The position numbers were made by a program, and so were the translations under genes. A stretch of 64,000 nt of DNA from Ochotona curzoniae (Eukaryota > Chordata > Mammalia > Lagomorpha > Ochotonidae), in contig NW_024466416.1 of assembly GCF_017591425.1 (NCBI RefSeq), forward strand, positions 248,001 through 312,000, written 5' to 3'. The stretch's first letter is position 1, and each line of letters begins with the position of its first letter. Positions 33,331 to 45,320 of this stretch are shown here, piece by piece. The notes under the pieces were generated by a model. It was given only the letters and a program-made list of their open reading frames with translations, was not told the DNA's origin and did no database searches.

Positions 33331-35065
33331 AAACAAATGAAAACCCACAGCTAACATCATGCTCACTGGGGGAACCAGTAACTGTCTTTCCCCTAACATC
33401 AGCAACAAGTTAAGAATGTCTGCTCTTACCACTTGTATTCAACACTGGACTGGGGGTGGGGTGGGGTTCAGCCAGGTCAGTTAGGCAACAACGAGAAATT
33501 TAAGGCATTCAGATTGAAAAAGATAAAGTAGAGGCCAGTACTGCGCACAGCACGTAAAGTCATAAAGTCGCTGCCTGCACTGCTAGTATCCCATATGGGC
33601 ACTGGTTTGAGTCCTGGCTGTTCCACTTTTGATCCCAATCCTAGCTAGCATGCCTGAGAATGCAATGGAAGACAACCCAAGTACTTGGGCCCCTGCATCG
33701 ACTTGGAAGCCTGGATGAAGGGCCTAGCTCCTACTTTGTGGCTTTGATCTGGCCCTGCCCCAGCACTGCAGTCATTTTTGAGTGAATCTGAAAATGAAAG
33801 ATCTTTCACTCTAGAACTCTGCCTTTCAAACAAACAAATAAATGATAAACGTTATCTCCTCTTCATAAAAAACGGGGGAGGGGAGAAAAAGAAAAATTTT
33901 TTACAGAGGGTATGATCTTGTATACAGAAAATCCTAAGGAATACATATCCTTCCTCCGTTCCACTTAGTTCTGCCTTTAAAATATTAAGCCTTAAAAAAA
34001 AAAACAAAAAACGACAACAACAAAAAACTCTTAAAACTTACAAGTAAAACTTTCATGATCTTGAGTTACAAATCGCTTCTTTGATATAACACCAAAAGCA
34101 CAATGGCACAAACGCAAAAAAAAAAAAAAAAGGAAAACTAGATTCATCAATTAGAATTGTGGTGCTTCAAAAGACAGGAAAGTAAAAAGACACCCTGCAG
34201 AATGCAGAGAAAATATCTGCAAATAATAATAAGGGACAAGGGACTTATAATAAGAATATAAAAAGAATTCTTATGAATCAACTATGAAGACAATACAATT
34301 AAAAATGGGCAAATACATGAGTAGATACTTCTCCAAAGAAAACATATAAGCATCTTGTAAGTAAATGAAAAAAACGCTCAACATCAATAACTATTAGAGA
34401 AATACAAACCAAATGAGAAAAACTACAGCCATTATTATAGCTACAATAAAAATAATAACTAAGTGTTGGTGAGGATACAGAGAAACTGGAATGCTCACAC
34501 ATTGCTGATGGGAATACAAATAGTACAGGCACTTTAGAAAATGATTTTTTAGTTCTGCAAAACAGATATTATGACTTGGCAAATCCACTCCTAGGTGTAC
34601 ACCTAAGAGAACAGAAAACCTGTCCATGCAAAAGCCTGTACATGAATGGACACGGTCTAGCATTCCTAAAAGACCCCCAAAGTTAACAATCACTCTAACA
34701 TCTATTAACTTTTGAGTTGGTATATCCATAAATGACAAGTTAACTGGCAACAAGTAATGGCAGCTACTATAAAACAATGAACCCTGGCATCCCTGTGATA
34801 AGTGAAAGTAGCTGGTCACAGACTTCACAGTATTTGATTCCATGTATGTGAAATATTCAGAACAGGCAAATGTGTAGAGACAGAAAGTAGACAGTGACTG
34901 GCAGGGCTAGACTGAAGACATGGGGAACAGCACAGGGGAAGAAATGTGTGGGAGACTTCTACTGGAGTACTGAAAAATTCTAAAACTAGATTATAGTAAT
35001 GGCACAATGAGTAGACCATATAATTTACAACAGTTAATTTTTATGATATGTGAAACATGCCTCAA
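33331..35065 (+). mobile_element. Ancient L1 (L1M-type), ORF2 to 3' UTR, split by a CSINE
   Basis: The + strand shows decayed L1 ORF2 landmarks in order: AAAACCCACAGCTAACATCATGC, CACTTGTATTCAACACTGG, the 3' ORF2 stretch GTGTTGGTGAGGATACAGAGAAACTGG, then the 3' UTR with GACAGTGACTGGCAGG and CCTCAATAAACC at the end. Stops and gaps are frequent, so nothing is coding. It is antisense to ARHGEF11. A CSINE interrupts it at 33533-33850. Confidence 0.85.
33533..33850 (+). mobile_element. CSINE inside the L1M
   Basis: GAGGCCAGTACTGCGCACAGC head to CTGCCTTTCAAACAAACAAATAAATG tail. L1 sequence resumes on the far side. Confidence 0.88.
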
Positions 35066-35303
35066 TAAACCTACAACAAAGAAATCAGCAATATAAACAA
35101 AACCAACCCGTCCCTGGCCCCTATACTTTCAGTTTTACAGAGATAGAAAGGCTCTTTCCTGGGACTCTCATGGGCAGGTCTCACATGAATACTCCCCAAA
35201 CAATCTACTCAGATGGGTACATAATGTTCATATATCTGGAACAAACTGATTCCCATCTAATTATTACCTCAGTATTTTTGCCACATTATTGGGAGTGAAT
35301 CTG

Positions 35304-35632
35304 TTTTTTTGTTTTTTTTTTTTTTTTTTAATTTTTATTGGAAAGGCGGATATACAGAGAGGAGAGACAGAGAGGAAGATCTTCCGTCCGATGATTCACT
35401 CCCCAAGTGAGCGCAACGGCCGATGCTATGCCAGTCAGAAGCCAGGAGCCTCTTCCGGGTCTCCCACGCGGGTGCAGTGCCCCAAAGCTTTGGGCCGTCC
35501 TCGACTGCTTTCCCAGGCCACAGGCAGGGAGCTGGAAGGGAAGCGGGGCTGCTGGGATTAGAACCGGCGCCCATATAGGATCCCGGGCGTGCAAGGCGAG
35601 GACCTTAACCACTGCGCCATTGCACTGGGCCT
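35304..35632 (-). mobile_element. CSINE, young copy with TSD
   Basis: The reverse tail begins with a long T run and ATTTTTATTGGAAAGGCGG; the head ends GCGCCATTGCACTGGGCC. GGGAGTGAATCTG at 35291-35303 and GGGACTGAATCTG at 35633-35645 form the TSD with one mismatch. Confidence 0.96.
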
Positions 35633-35645
35633 GGGACTGAATCTG

Positions 35646-36372
35646 GATAAAAAGAGAACTTACTTCAAATCATTGTTACTGAGTTTTAAGTAACATTTAT
35701 AATGGTGCCTGAAACACAGTAAATGTTACATAATTTTAGTTGCAGTCATCAACATTCATGATTACCAGTGCATAATTATATGAAGTACTGCTAGGTTTCG
35801 AGGAAAAAGCAAAATAAAACACAAGTCAGATTTCCCTTCCTTGTCTGGTGCACGAATGTTCTTAGAGACTGATCAAGGAGTGGTGATTCAGGAAGGACTG
35901 ACAGACTGATATTCGCCTGAGCTCATCTGTGTTTTGCTCTATTGTCTAACACTGGATGCCTGTAACTGGCAACCTGCCTATAGATAACCAACTGTACCCT
36001 ACAGATATCTAAGTAATTTACAGAGCTAAATTACTTCTCCTTCTATCACCTGTACTTGGAACTATTCCAACTCCTCCTACCTTTAACCCCATCCCACACA
36101 CACCCTCTGAGCCTTCTCCAGTGGGCAGTTTATTACATAGGTACAGTCATTTCAGTGCTCACTATACTGTGGTAAGTAGCCCAGCTGTGCCTCTTCCTTG
36201 CATCTCTGGCAAACTCTTGCTCATTTCATAAAACAAAGATTAGAGATTATATTACTACCTCTTAGCTAAGCACCCCCATCCTCTTCCCCAGGACAACTGC
36301 TCACATCCTCCTTCTTGACCCTGCTTTCTTTTGCACATTACTCAGAACACATGCACCTTTGAAAACAGATTC
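35646..36372. other. Intronic stretch, nothing recognised
   Basis: No gene, no confident repeat and no unusual composition. Confidence 0.4.
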
Positions 36373-36732
36373 GGGCCCGGCATGGTGGCCTAGCGGCTAA
36401 AGTCCTCACCTTGCGCACACACCAGGATCCCATATGCGCACCGGTTCTAACCCTGGCAGACCCACTTCCCACCCACTTCCATCCAATTCCCTGCTTGTGG
36501 CCTGGGAAGGCAGTCGAGGAGAACGCAAAGCCTTGGGACCCCTGCATCCGCATGGGAGACCCGAAGGAGGTCCCTGGCTCCTGGCTTCAGATTGGCGCAG
36601 CACTGGCTATTGTGGCCACTTATTGTGGGGAGTGAATCAATGAACAGAAGATCTTCCTCTCTGTCTCTCCTCCCCTCTTATATCTGCCTTTGCAATAAAA
36701 ATAAATAAATCTTAAAAAAATAAAAAAAAAGA
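36373..36732 (+). mobile_element. CSINE, young type, 22-bp body duplication
   Basis: CGGGCCCGGCATGGTGGCC head to AATAAATAAATC tail. GAAAACAGATTC on the left and GAAAACATTCA on the right suggest a diverged TSD. The body repeats CACTTCCCAC (GACCCACTTCCCACCCACTTCCATCC), a small internal duplication. Confidence 0.92.
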
Positions 36733-37159
36733 AAACATTCAATTTTCCCTTGATCACAAACTCAAGTCTCATCACATTTGCTATTCCTGATAATCTCATG
36801 ACTCCCTTCTCTTATTTTCTTCCAAGGGACTGGCTTTCTCTTAACTTCTCTTTCTTCTAGCCTAGAATTCATGAATGGGTACACAAAGCAGTAGTTCTGA
36901 TTCCTTTCTACACCTATCCTCCCATCAAATCTAACTAACCAACCAATTGGTATAACATCAAAGCTGTCATCAGCCTTGCTGCAGCTTCTGGTTAGCAGAA
37001 CTCAGGGAAAAATCTCACTTCTGCATGATTTAGTGTGCAAACTCAAGGTCTCCAGGCTGCGGCTTCAGCTGCTTTCAATGTTTCTATCTGACTGTTCATT
37101 ATTTGGACTGTACTCCAACATTCTACAGCTCTCTTCAACTTCCATAGCTACACTGTGTT

Positions 37160-37494
37160 TCCTGGACCAGCAGGATGCTCAACTGACTAAGTCCTCTTTC
37201 TGCAAGCACTGGCATCCTACATGGGTGACAGTTCATGCCCCAGCTGTTCTACTTTCCAAACATATCCCTGTTTATGATCTAGGAAGGCAGTGGAAGATGG
37301 TCCAGAGCCTTGGGACCCTGCACCTGCATGGGAGACCAGAGGAAGCTCCTGGTTTCGGATTGGCTCAGCTCAGGCCGCTGTGGCCATTTGGGGAATGAAT
37401 TAGCACACAGAAGATCTTCTTTTCTGTCTGTCCTCCTCTCTGTGTATATGACTTTCCAACAAAAATAAATAAATCGTAAAAAAAAAAAAAAAAA
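37160..37494 (+). mobile_element. CSINE, full length
   Basis: GGACCAGCAGGATGCTCAAC head to CCAACAAAAATAAATAAATC tail with a long A run. It is moderately diverged. Confidence 0.9.
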
Positions 37495-37584
37495 TTTCTG
37501 CCTCCTAACATTACTAATTCTGGCTCTTACCTCACTAAAATAAATGGAGTGTTTTTGCATTTTTTCTTATTCAACTCGCTATTT

Positions 37585-37700
37585 TTTTAAATTAAATTTA
37601 TTTATTTTATTACTTTATGATATAGTTCCACTGGCTCTGTTTTCTCCTTAACTCTATTGCTACCCATGAGTTCACCCCTCCATTCGCTCAGTTTCACTTC
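37585..37700 (-). mobile_element. Possible L1 3' UTR fragment
   Basis: TTTATTTATTTTATTACTTTATGATATAG followed by CCACTGGCTCTG has the order of the reverse lagomorph L1 3' end seen at 47771-48796 (ATGTGACACAGTTTTATAGGCACTGG in reverse). It is short and weak. Confidence 0.4.
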
Positions 37701-38640
37701 TTGTTCAAGGTCAAATCCCACTCATGCCCAACTCCATTAGTCTCTACTTCCTCAAACTCCTCTTCTCCTAAAATCCCTAAGATCCTGCCAAATTTCATTG
37801 GCTTTGTGTGCTCAGCCCATAAATTTACACAAATCTTCCTGAGGAATAGCTGTTTTCTTGATTCAGCAAGCCTCTCCTCACCTCATCCGGACTTCTGAAA
37901 AGAGGAGTTCATATTTACTTTTTCCAATGTCTTAGCTTTTAGCCTCAATCTATTGCGATTGGCTTCTACATTCAAAATGGATGTAATAATTTTCAATAAC
38001 ATCATCAATGTGCCATGCTTTTGGCACAGCAGTTAAGACTCCCCGTGGGACGCCCACAGCCAATAGCGGAGTGCCTGCACTGAGTCCTAGCTCTGCTTCA
38101 GATTTCAGTCTCCCAGAGACAGCAGGTCTCAAGTACTCGAGTCCCTGCCACATACATGGGGAACCCAGACTGAGTCCTGGGATCCCAGCTTCAGTTTAGT
38201 CCAGTCCTGGCCACTGCAGGCTTTTGGAGTAAGAAACCAGTGGATGGAAGATACCTCTATTTTTTAAATATAATAAAAATTAAAAAACAAAAATTGAAAA
38301 ATATTATTAGTAGCTTCTGAAAAATTTCAAAGAATTTTTTATTTTCCATAACTCTCCTATCTGGATCTCTCTTTTTATCCAACAATGCTGATTCTCCCTC
38401 TTCTGGCCTTACAATCTTTATCCTATACTCCTTTCTGAGGAGACAGTGCCTGTGTTCATTGTTTCAACCAATTTTATAGCACCACTGTCTTCACCAAATC
38501 TTGTTTTCAGCCCTTAGGATTTCTCAAGCTGCAGATGCATATATCTTAACATTCTGGGGGACATCCTGGCCTAAAGATACCCCAATCCAATGTAGTGAAA
38601 AATTCCTCTATGACTGCCCTATTCCTCCTGTATTCTCTCA
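37700..38640 (+). repeat. L2-like ancient LINE remnant, split by a CSINE
   Basis: Pyrimidine-rich sequence such as CTACTTCCTCAAACTCCTCTTCTCC and, later, CTCAAGCTGCAGATGCATATATC with GGACATCCTGGCCTAAAG has the character of L2 ORF2 (the consensus CTCCAGACTCATATATCC and GGACATCTCCACTTGG region). This is a low-confidence call. Confidence 0.4.
38008..38295 (+). mobile_element. CSINE, old copy
   Basis: GTGCCATGCTTTTGGCACAGCAGTTAAG head, CTCAAGTACTCGAGTCCCTGCC body, GTGGATGGAAGATACCTC near the end, A/T-rich tail. Confidence 0.8.
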
Positions 38641-38656
38641 CCCAAGGTGGATACTT

Positions 38657-38986
38657 TACTTATTTTTTTAAAGATTTATTTTATTTTTATTGAAAGTCAG
38701 ATACATAGAGGAGGAAAGACAGAGAGGAAGATCTTCTGTTCATTGATTCACTCCCCAAGCAGCTGCAATGGCCAGAGCTGTGACTATCCAAAGCCAGGAA
38801 CTTCTTCCTGGGTCTCCCAAGCGAGTCCAGGGTCCCAAGGCTTTGCGCTCTCCTCGACTGCCTTCCCAGGCCACAAGCAGGGAATTGGGTGGGAAGTGGG
38901 TCTGCCAGGATTAGAACTGGTGCCCATATGGGATCCTGGTATGTGCGCAAGGAGAGGACTTTAGCTGCTAGGCTACCATGCTGGGC
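38657..38986 (-). mobile_element. CSINE with TSD
   Basis: TTTTTTTAAAGATTTATTTT on the left, GCTACCATGCTGGGCC on the right. CCCAAGGTGGATACTT just before it and CCCAAGGTAGATACTT just after it are the TSD with one mismatch. Confidence 0.95.
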
Positions 38987-39003
38987 CCCCAAGGTAGATA
39001 CTT

Positions 39004-40661
39004 CCTGACCACACAGTGAGTTAAACAATAAAATGCTGTCAGTTTGATACAAATGCTATTATGTCACATTTCTCCTCCACTTCAGGAATGCCAAGAGACT
39101 AGATAGTATACAGTTAAGAGCACAGGGTCCAGATTGACTAGATCTGAATTCTAGTTCTGTGACTTACCAGCTGTGTAGCCATAGGTAAGGTAGTTAACTA
39201 TCTTTCACTGCTTTCAGCTGTAAAATACGGACATCCTCAAGGGATGGTATGAATATAAAGTTAACATGGAAAAAGTACTCAGAACAGTGGCTGATAAAAA
39301 ACACTATCTGCATACTTATTAAATGAGTAAGAAACCCCCTCTCTGACTGGGTTAACTGTGTCCCTAACACACAATGCACATGCTCATTTCCACATTCATC
39401 TTGCCCAGTAGTTCTGTATTTGTGAGCTACTGGAGACGGGGGTTGCTTTATTCATCTTGTAACCTGAAGGCACATTTTCACACTTGCACTGCAAGTACTC
39501 AGTAATCCACAGTGCATGTCTGCCAATAGCTGTAAGAGCAGGAGAGCCACAGCACAAGCGTGTGCAGGTCAGTGCCTCTCAGCATTCCAGGAGGAGAAAA
39601 GCACTGAGGCAGCAAGTCAGCCACCCGCCTCATGTCCTGCCAGCCTGATGGGCACATTTCCCACAGGGAATCAGACACACTCGGTCACTTGGTCAAAAAC
39701 ATTCAGACTTCCTACCACATGCCTGAGCTGTGCTATTCTGGGGAAGGTGAAAGACTTATTTTTGCAAGAGGATGCTGGAAAGAGCGAGATGATGCAACCT
39801 TAAAAACACATCAGAAATGAGGATATGTTTAAATTTTCAGTCATTAGTGAAACAAAGGAAGAACAGTGGTTAACATGCTTGCCAGGAGCCATGACCAGCC
39901 AGCACCACAAACAGGACTTGCAGCTCTGGTGCCAGTTGCTAAAACCAAATGAGATGATGTCTCCACAGCACCAACGTCAAGCCTGGTACACAGCAAGCAG
40001 TCAACAAAAGGAAGCTGTTTTAAAGTCATTTTCTTCCATGACACAAGAGAGACTCCTCACTTCTGAAGAACGCTGGTTTAGGTTAGCATTTTCTAAATTA
40101 TGCTGTCTCACAAACAAAATAGTAAATCTTGAGTTAAAAAAAACAAGTATCTATTATCATTTACTCTCTGGCAACTTGGAGAAATTTCCTCATCTATAAA
40201 AAGGGAATAATCATAGTTGTATTATTAGGAGGAAGCCAAAACACAACAACTAGGCTAAAGAGAAACTGTACTGACGCATTTACGGTCATGTTTATTCAGC
40301 GTCTCCCATTCATCATGTTTACTCAGCACCTCCCATTCACCAGATTCTGGGAAACGTGCTGGGACGACAAAATCAGAAACATGCACGGCAGGAGAAATAT
40401 AAATACCTCAAGGATTGCTATGAGGAAAAGAAAGGAGGAGGATTCATGTTAAAACATGTTTTAAACAACCAAAACAAAGCACTGCAGAGAGGAGGACCAT
40501 GATCCCCAGCTAACAGGGTGCTTGAGAGGAGAGCAGTTAGTATTCTTACTAACAGTAACATGGTGTCATGCTCCTGCTCCCCACTGCTCCTGGCCACAGA
40601 TCAGTGAAATTAAAGTACAGAAGCAAAGGCTGCTGTCCTGATTTGAAAAGAATTAAGGTGG
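39004..40661. other. Intronic stretch with one MIR
   Basis: Positions 39110-39300 (AGTTCTGTGACTTACCAGCTGTGTAGCC, then GGTAAGGTAGTTAACTATC) are a + strand MIR. A short local repeat, TTACTCAGCACCTCCCATTCA, follows a near copy of itself at about 40290-40340. Frames of up to 124 residues (39825-40199) show no recognisable family. Confidence 0.55.
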
Positions 40662-40988
40662 GCAGGGAGCAGCAGCATAGTGGCTAAAGTCTTCATTTTA
40701 CATGTGCCAGGATTGCACATGGGCACCAGTCTGTACACCAGTTGCTCCACTGCCCTTCCTGCTCCCTGCTGTGGCATAGGAAATCAGTAGAGGACGGCCC
40801 AAGGCCTTGGGACCCTACACCCATACGGAAGATACAGAAGAGGCTCCTGGCTCCTGGCTTCGGATCAGCTCAGCTCTGGCTCTTGCGGCCTCTTGGGGAG
40901 TAAGTCAGCAGACAGAAGATCTTTTTCTCTGTATCTTCTTCTCTTTATCTGCCTTTCCAATAAAAATAAATAAATCTTTTCTAAAAAG
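40662..40988 (+). mobile_element. CSINE, full length
   Basis: GGGAGCAGCAGCATAGTGGC head to CCAATAAAAATAAATAAATC tail. It is followed, 24 bp on, by another CSINE in the same orientation. Confidence 0.9.
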
Positions 40989-41012
40989 ATATTAAAAAAA
41001 AGAAAAGAAAGA

Positions 41013-41322
41013 AGGGCCTGATGCAACAGCTCAGTGACTAAATCCTCGTCCTACATGTACCAGAATCCTATATGTGCACCAGTTCATTTCCCAGCTGTTC
41101 CACTTTCCATCTAGCTCCCTGATGGTGGCTTGGGAAGACACAAGAGGACAGCACAAAAGCCTTGAACCCTGCACCTGTGCGGGAAACCTGGAAGAAGCTC
41201 GGAGCTCTGGATCAGCACAGCTCCAGCTGTTGTGGCCACTTGGGGAGTGAACCAGCAAACAAAAGATCTTTCTGTCCTTCCTCTCTATAAATCTTTCAAA
41301 TAAAAATAGGTCTTTAAAAAAG
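41013..41322 (+). mobile_element. CSINE, second of a direct pair
   Basis: AGGGCCTGATGCAACAGCTC head to TTCAAATAAAAATAGGTC tail. It is older than its left neighbour. Confidence 0.88.
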
Positions 41323-41771
41323 AGAGAAAATAGGAAGAACTTCAGACAAAGATGTATTCTTTTCAGCTTCTCCACAGTACAGTAATAAAAGTCAACTGTG
41401 CCTGGACAATTCAAACATTACCCATTAATGATGTCCAAATATTCCTTTGTCAATCATATACTTCCAGGATGGCAGGGCCTTTATTTTTATCTCATTTTCT
41501 TAATCCTGAGCAGTCCTTCCTTTAAGTTCCCAGACATTCTTTATCACAACTACTACAACATTTATTATATTTACTTGTTAAATTATAATTGTACGTCTAC
41601 CTCTGCCATTACTCACTAGCCTTTGTGTCTGACACACAAAAGATACCAAAATATTCACTGAAAAAACAAGCAACTGAATAGAACAATTTAATAGTCTCTC
41701 CTTTCCTTTTAAAGACTCCCTAATGAGAATACAACATTTCTTAGTCTACTAAAAAATTAATAAGAATCTTT
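41323..41771. other. Intronic stretch with weak L2-like 3' end
   Basis: TGGCAGGGCCTTTATTTTTATCTC and GCCTTTGTGTCTGACACAC (41465-41640) have the look of an L2 3' end. No gene is visible. Confidence 0.4.
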
Positions 41772-42089
41772 TCTTTTTTTTAAAAAAAAAAGATTTATTT
41801 ATATCACAAAGTCAGATATAGAGAGAAGAGGAAAGACTTCTGTCTGATGATTCACTCCCCAAGTGGTCACAACAACCACAGCTGTGCTAATCCAAAGCCA
41901 GGAGCATCTTACGGGTCTCTCATGTGAGTACAGCATGCCAAAGCTTTGGGCCGTCCTCAACTGCTTTCCCAGGCCACAAGCAGGGAGCTGGATGGGAAGT
42001 GGGGCCGCCAGGATTAGAACCAGTGCCCATATGGGATCCTGGCATGTTCAAGGTGAGGACTTCAGCTGCTAGGCTACCACGCCAGGCCA
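41772..42089 (-). mobile_element. CSINE with short TSD
   Basis: AAAAGATTTATTTATATCACAAAG on the left, GCTACCACGCCAGGCC on the right. AGAATCTT is present on both sides. Confidence 0.92.
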
Positions 42090-42212
42090 GAATCTTGATT
42101 TTCTATAATGTTTGCAAAATAGATTGGAAGTAACTGTAGAAAATCAACTGTATTAAGACATAGCAACAAAAAGCAGAAGTTAACATTTAAATGCTAGTAT
42201 AAAGCAGCACTA

Positions 42213-42415
42213 AGGGGAGAGCATTTGGCGCAAATAGTTGAGATCACGTGAAACATTTGCGTCCTATCTTGGTGTGCCTGAGTTCCAACCACCCACATGG
42301 GTGACTGAGGCTTCAGTCCAGCCCAACCCTAACTGTTGTGGGCATTTGGGAAGTGAACTAGTTGATATAGGCTCTCTCTCTCTGCCTTTCGGATAAATGG
42401 AAATAAGTACAAATA
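42213..42415 (+). mobile_element. CSINE, old and internally deleted
   Basis: GGGGAGAGCATTTGGCGC head, CCACCCACATGGGTG middle and TTTGGGAAGTGAACTAGTTG to GCCTTTCGGATAAATGG end. About a third of the body is missing. Confidence 0.75.
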
Positions 42416-42439
42416 ATAAGAATCCTTAATTTTTATTAA

Positions 42440-43253
42440 AAAAAAAGAAAAAGAGGATCAAAAACACAAAACAGGGATAAATTTGAGAAAATATGCACTT
42501 CAAAAATCATATAATACTGAAGAGAAAAATCATAATTCTAAATAAATGGAGAAATATATTGAGTTCTTAGATCAGAAGACTAAATATTATTAAGTTGCAA
42601 ATTCTCTCCAAACTGACCTACAGCTCAATTCAATACCATTAAAAATCCCAGACGGCATTTTTGTAGAAATTGACAAACTGTAAAAACTACATGGATATCA
42701 AAAAGATCTAGAATACCCAGAACAATGTTGGAAATTTAACATTATTTGATTTCAAAAAATATATCTGGGCTGGTGTGACGGCTCAGCAGGCTAAACCAAG
42801 TTTCTCAGTCTGCGGCTCTAGTAACCCATACAGATGCTGGTTCATGTCTTGGCTGCAACATGATCAATCCAGTTACATATTAATGGCCTGGGAAAGCAGG
42901 GGATGGTTCAACTCTTCGGATCCTGCAACCAAGTAGGAGACCCAGAGAAGCTCCAGGCTTTGGACCAACCCATCTCTGACCATTGCAGCCATTTGGGGAC
43001 TGAAGCAGCTGATAGAAGATCTCTCTGTTTCTCCTTTCTCTAGAAGTCTGTCTTTCCAATAGAAATAAACAAATATTTAAATAAAGAGGTTTAAAGCTAC
43101 AATAATCAAAATAGTACATTACTAACACAGCTCAATGGGAAGGAATAGAGTCCAAAGTATACATACATATTCAACTAATTTTCAGAAATGGTATCATATG
43201 ATTCAATGAAGAAATACTCTTTTCAATAAATGTGTTAGAGTAGCCAAACACAG
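42440..43253 (+). mobile_element. Ancient L1 ORF2 fragment, split by a CSINE
   Basis: AAATGGAGAAATATATTGAG, then TTAGATCAGAAGACTAAATATTATTAAG, then TTCTCTCCAAACTGACCTACAG are decayed L1 ORF2 landmarks. After the CSINE the sequence resumes with AGCTACAATAATCAAAATAG and CAACTAATTTTCAG. It carries stops and is antisense to ARHGEF11. Confidence 0.82.
42768..43085 (+). mobile_element. CSINE inside the L1 fragment
   Basis: GGGCTGGTGTGACGGCTCAGC head to CCAATAGAAATAAACAAATATTT tail. L1 ORF2 sequence continues on both sides. Confidence 0.85.
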
Positions 43254-43545
43254 GGGCCAGATGTGGTGGTGCAATGGGCTACTCTTTCATTCGTAGTACC
43301 AATATCCCTTATGGGTGCCAGTTCCAGACCCAGTTGTGCCATTTCCCATCCAGCTCCCTGCTAGTAAGCTGGGGAAGCAGTAGAGGATGGCCGTAAGCCT
43401 TGGGACCCAGCACCTGTATGGGAGATCTGGAAGAAGCTCCTGGCTCCTGGCTTCAGTCTGGTATAACTCCAACCATTGCAGGCACTTGGGAAGTCAACCA
43501 GTAACTGGAAGATCTTTCTCTCTGTAAATCTGCCTTTCCAAAAAT
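43254..43545 (+). mobile_element. CSINE at the L1 fragment's right edge
   Basis: GGGGCCAGATGTGGTGGTGC head to AAATCTGCCTTTCCAAAAATG. The usual AATAAA tail is lost. Confidence 0.85.
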
Positions 43546-43569
43546 GTTATATATATGTATATGTAAGTT

Positions 43570-43780
43570 TAGGAAGCAGCAAATGGCTCAATGGCTAAAT
43601 TCTTACCTTGAATGTGTCATGATCCCATATGGGCACCAATTTGCATCTTGGCTGCTCCCATTCCTATCCTGCTCCCTGCTTGTGGCCTGGGAAAGCAGCA
43701 GAGAATGGCCCTCCACCCATGTGGTAGACCAGGAAGAAGCTCCTGGCTCCTGGCTTCAGATTGGCTCAGCTCTGATCCAA
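43570..43780 (+). mobile_element. CSINE lacking its 3' third
   Basis: It starts at AGGAAGCAGCAAATGGCTC and stops after ATTGGCTCAGCTCTGATCC, without the tail. Since 3' ends are essential for retroposition, this reflects later deletion. Confidence 0.8.
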
Positions 43781-44134
43781 ATGCTTATATCCCAGCAGGA
43801 AGTGTATACTAGCCTTCTTATGCACATTTTAGAAAAGAAGAAAGCAAAAGATTTCATGCTGAGGTTCTGTCAGTAAATTCTCAGTAATTAGTCTCTGACA
43901 AGTCAGACATTATGGTGCAAAGGGGGAGACAGGTATGATAAGAGTCCAGGTTGAAAAAATTGGCTCAAAGGAGGAAGTCTGGGCTTTCAGACCAAATGAA
44001 CCCTTACTCAGCAAAACACACTGTACTGAGATGCTTTCAGGTGGGCACTATGGAAACAGACTTCAAAACTCTATAAAGTTTTTATCAAGTGTTTGTTTTG
44101 ACACAACAAATGCTGAACATGTCAGACACAGACA

Positions 44135-44178
<44 letters not shown>

Positions 44179-44275
44179 AGAATCATATGCATGTCTGTCT
44201 TGTCCTGTAATGTTTTTTATTCAGAAAAGAGAATTTAAGAATAAAATTGAAATAATCATCAAGAAGGTAAACTTT
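43781..44275. other. Intronic stretch with a microsatellite
   Basis: Nothing is recognised apart from the (CA)n tract at 44139-44178. Confidence 0.45.
44139..44178. repeat. (CA)n microsatellite
   Basis: About 20 CA units, uninterrupted, preceded by imperfect GACACAAA units. Confidence 0.97.
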
Positions 44276-44607
44276 GGGGCCCGGCGGTGTGGGCTAGCGG
44301 CTAAAGTCCTCACCTTGCCCGAACCGGGATCCCATATGGGCGCCAGTTCTAATTCTAGCAGATCCATTTCCCATACAGCTCCCTGCCTGTGGCCTGGGAA
44401 AGCAGTCGAGGATGGCCCAAAGCTTTGGGACCCTGCCCCTGTATGAGATACCTGGAAGAAGTTCCTGGATCCTGGCTTTGGATTGGCATAGTATTGGCCA
44501 TTGCGCTCACTTGGGGAGTGAATCATCGGGCAGAAGATCTTCCTCTCTGTCTCTCCTCCTCTCTGGATATCTGACTTTCCAATAAATAAATAAATCTTAA
44601 AAAAAAA
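44276..44607 (+). mobile_element. CSINE, young copy with TSD
   Basis: GGGGCCCGGCGGTGTGGGC head to AATAAATAAATAAATC tail. AAGGTAAACTT flanks it on both sides. Confidence 0.95.
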
Positions 44608-45004
44608 AAAAAAAAGGTAAACTTCATTATTACCCAAAATGCATCCAATATGAAGTCCCAATTGTAAGGCCACATGATAAGAGCATTAGAGCGGTTATCC
44701 TATGGGAGCTTTCGATCTAAGACAGTAATGACAGTAATGACAAAGAAATAGCTCAAATAAATAAAAGCAAGTAAGGGTTATAAATGCTAACAGAGGAACA
44801 AAATGAAGGGGAAGTTAAAACAAAATTCAAAAGTTTTGCATTCCTCTTCCAGTTTTGATGCTATGAGGTCACAGGTAAGTTGATCTATGCCTCAGTTTCC
44901 TCACGGAAAAAACTCAATGGATAAATCCTCAGCAAAGCCATTAGACTTCAATTTCACTGTGTTTTAAGACAAAGAAAACCACGTGTGCAAAAAATGAGCA
45001 AACT

Positions 45005-45320
45005 GGGCCCAGTGAGATGGCTCAACTGGCTAAATCCTCACCTTACAAGTGCCAGGATCCCATATGGGCGCTGGTTCGTGCCCTGGCAGTTCCATAACCC
45101 ATGTAGCTCCCTGTTTGTGGCCTGGGAAAGCAGCAGAGGATGGAACATTGGGACTCTGTACCTGTATGGGAGACCCAGAAGAAGCTCCTGGCTCCAGATT
45201 GGCTCAGCTCTGACCTTTCAGCCACTTGGGGAGTAAATTAGCAGATGGAAAGTCTTTCTCTGCTTCTCTCTGCAAATGTGATATGCCTTTCCAATAAAAA
45301 GAAATAAATTTTTTAAAAAT
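45005..45320 (+). mobile_element. CSINE near the left edge of an old L1, with TSD
   Basis: GGGCCCAGTGAGATGGCTC head to AAAAAGAAATAAATT tail. AGCAAACTG before it is repeated after it (TCAGCAAACTGATTCC, L1 sequence). Confidence 0.92.
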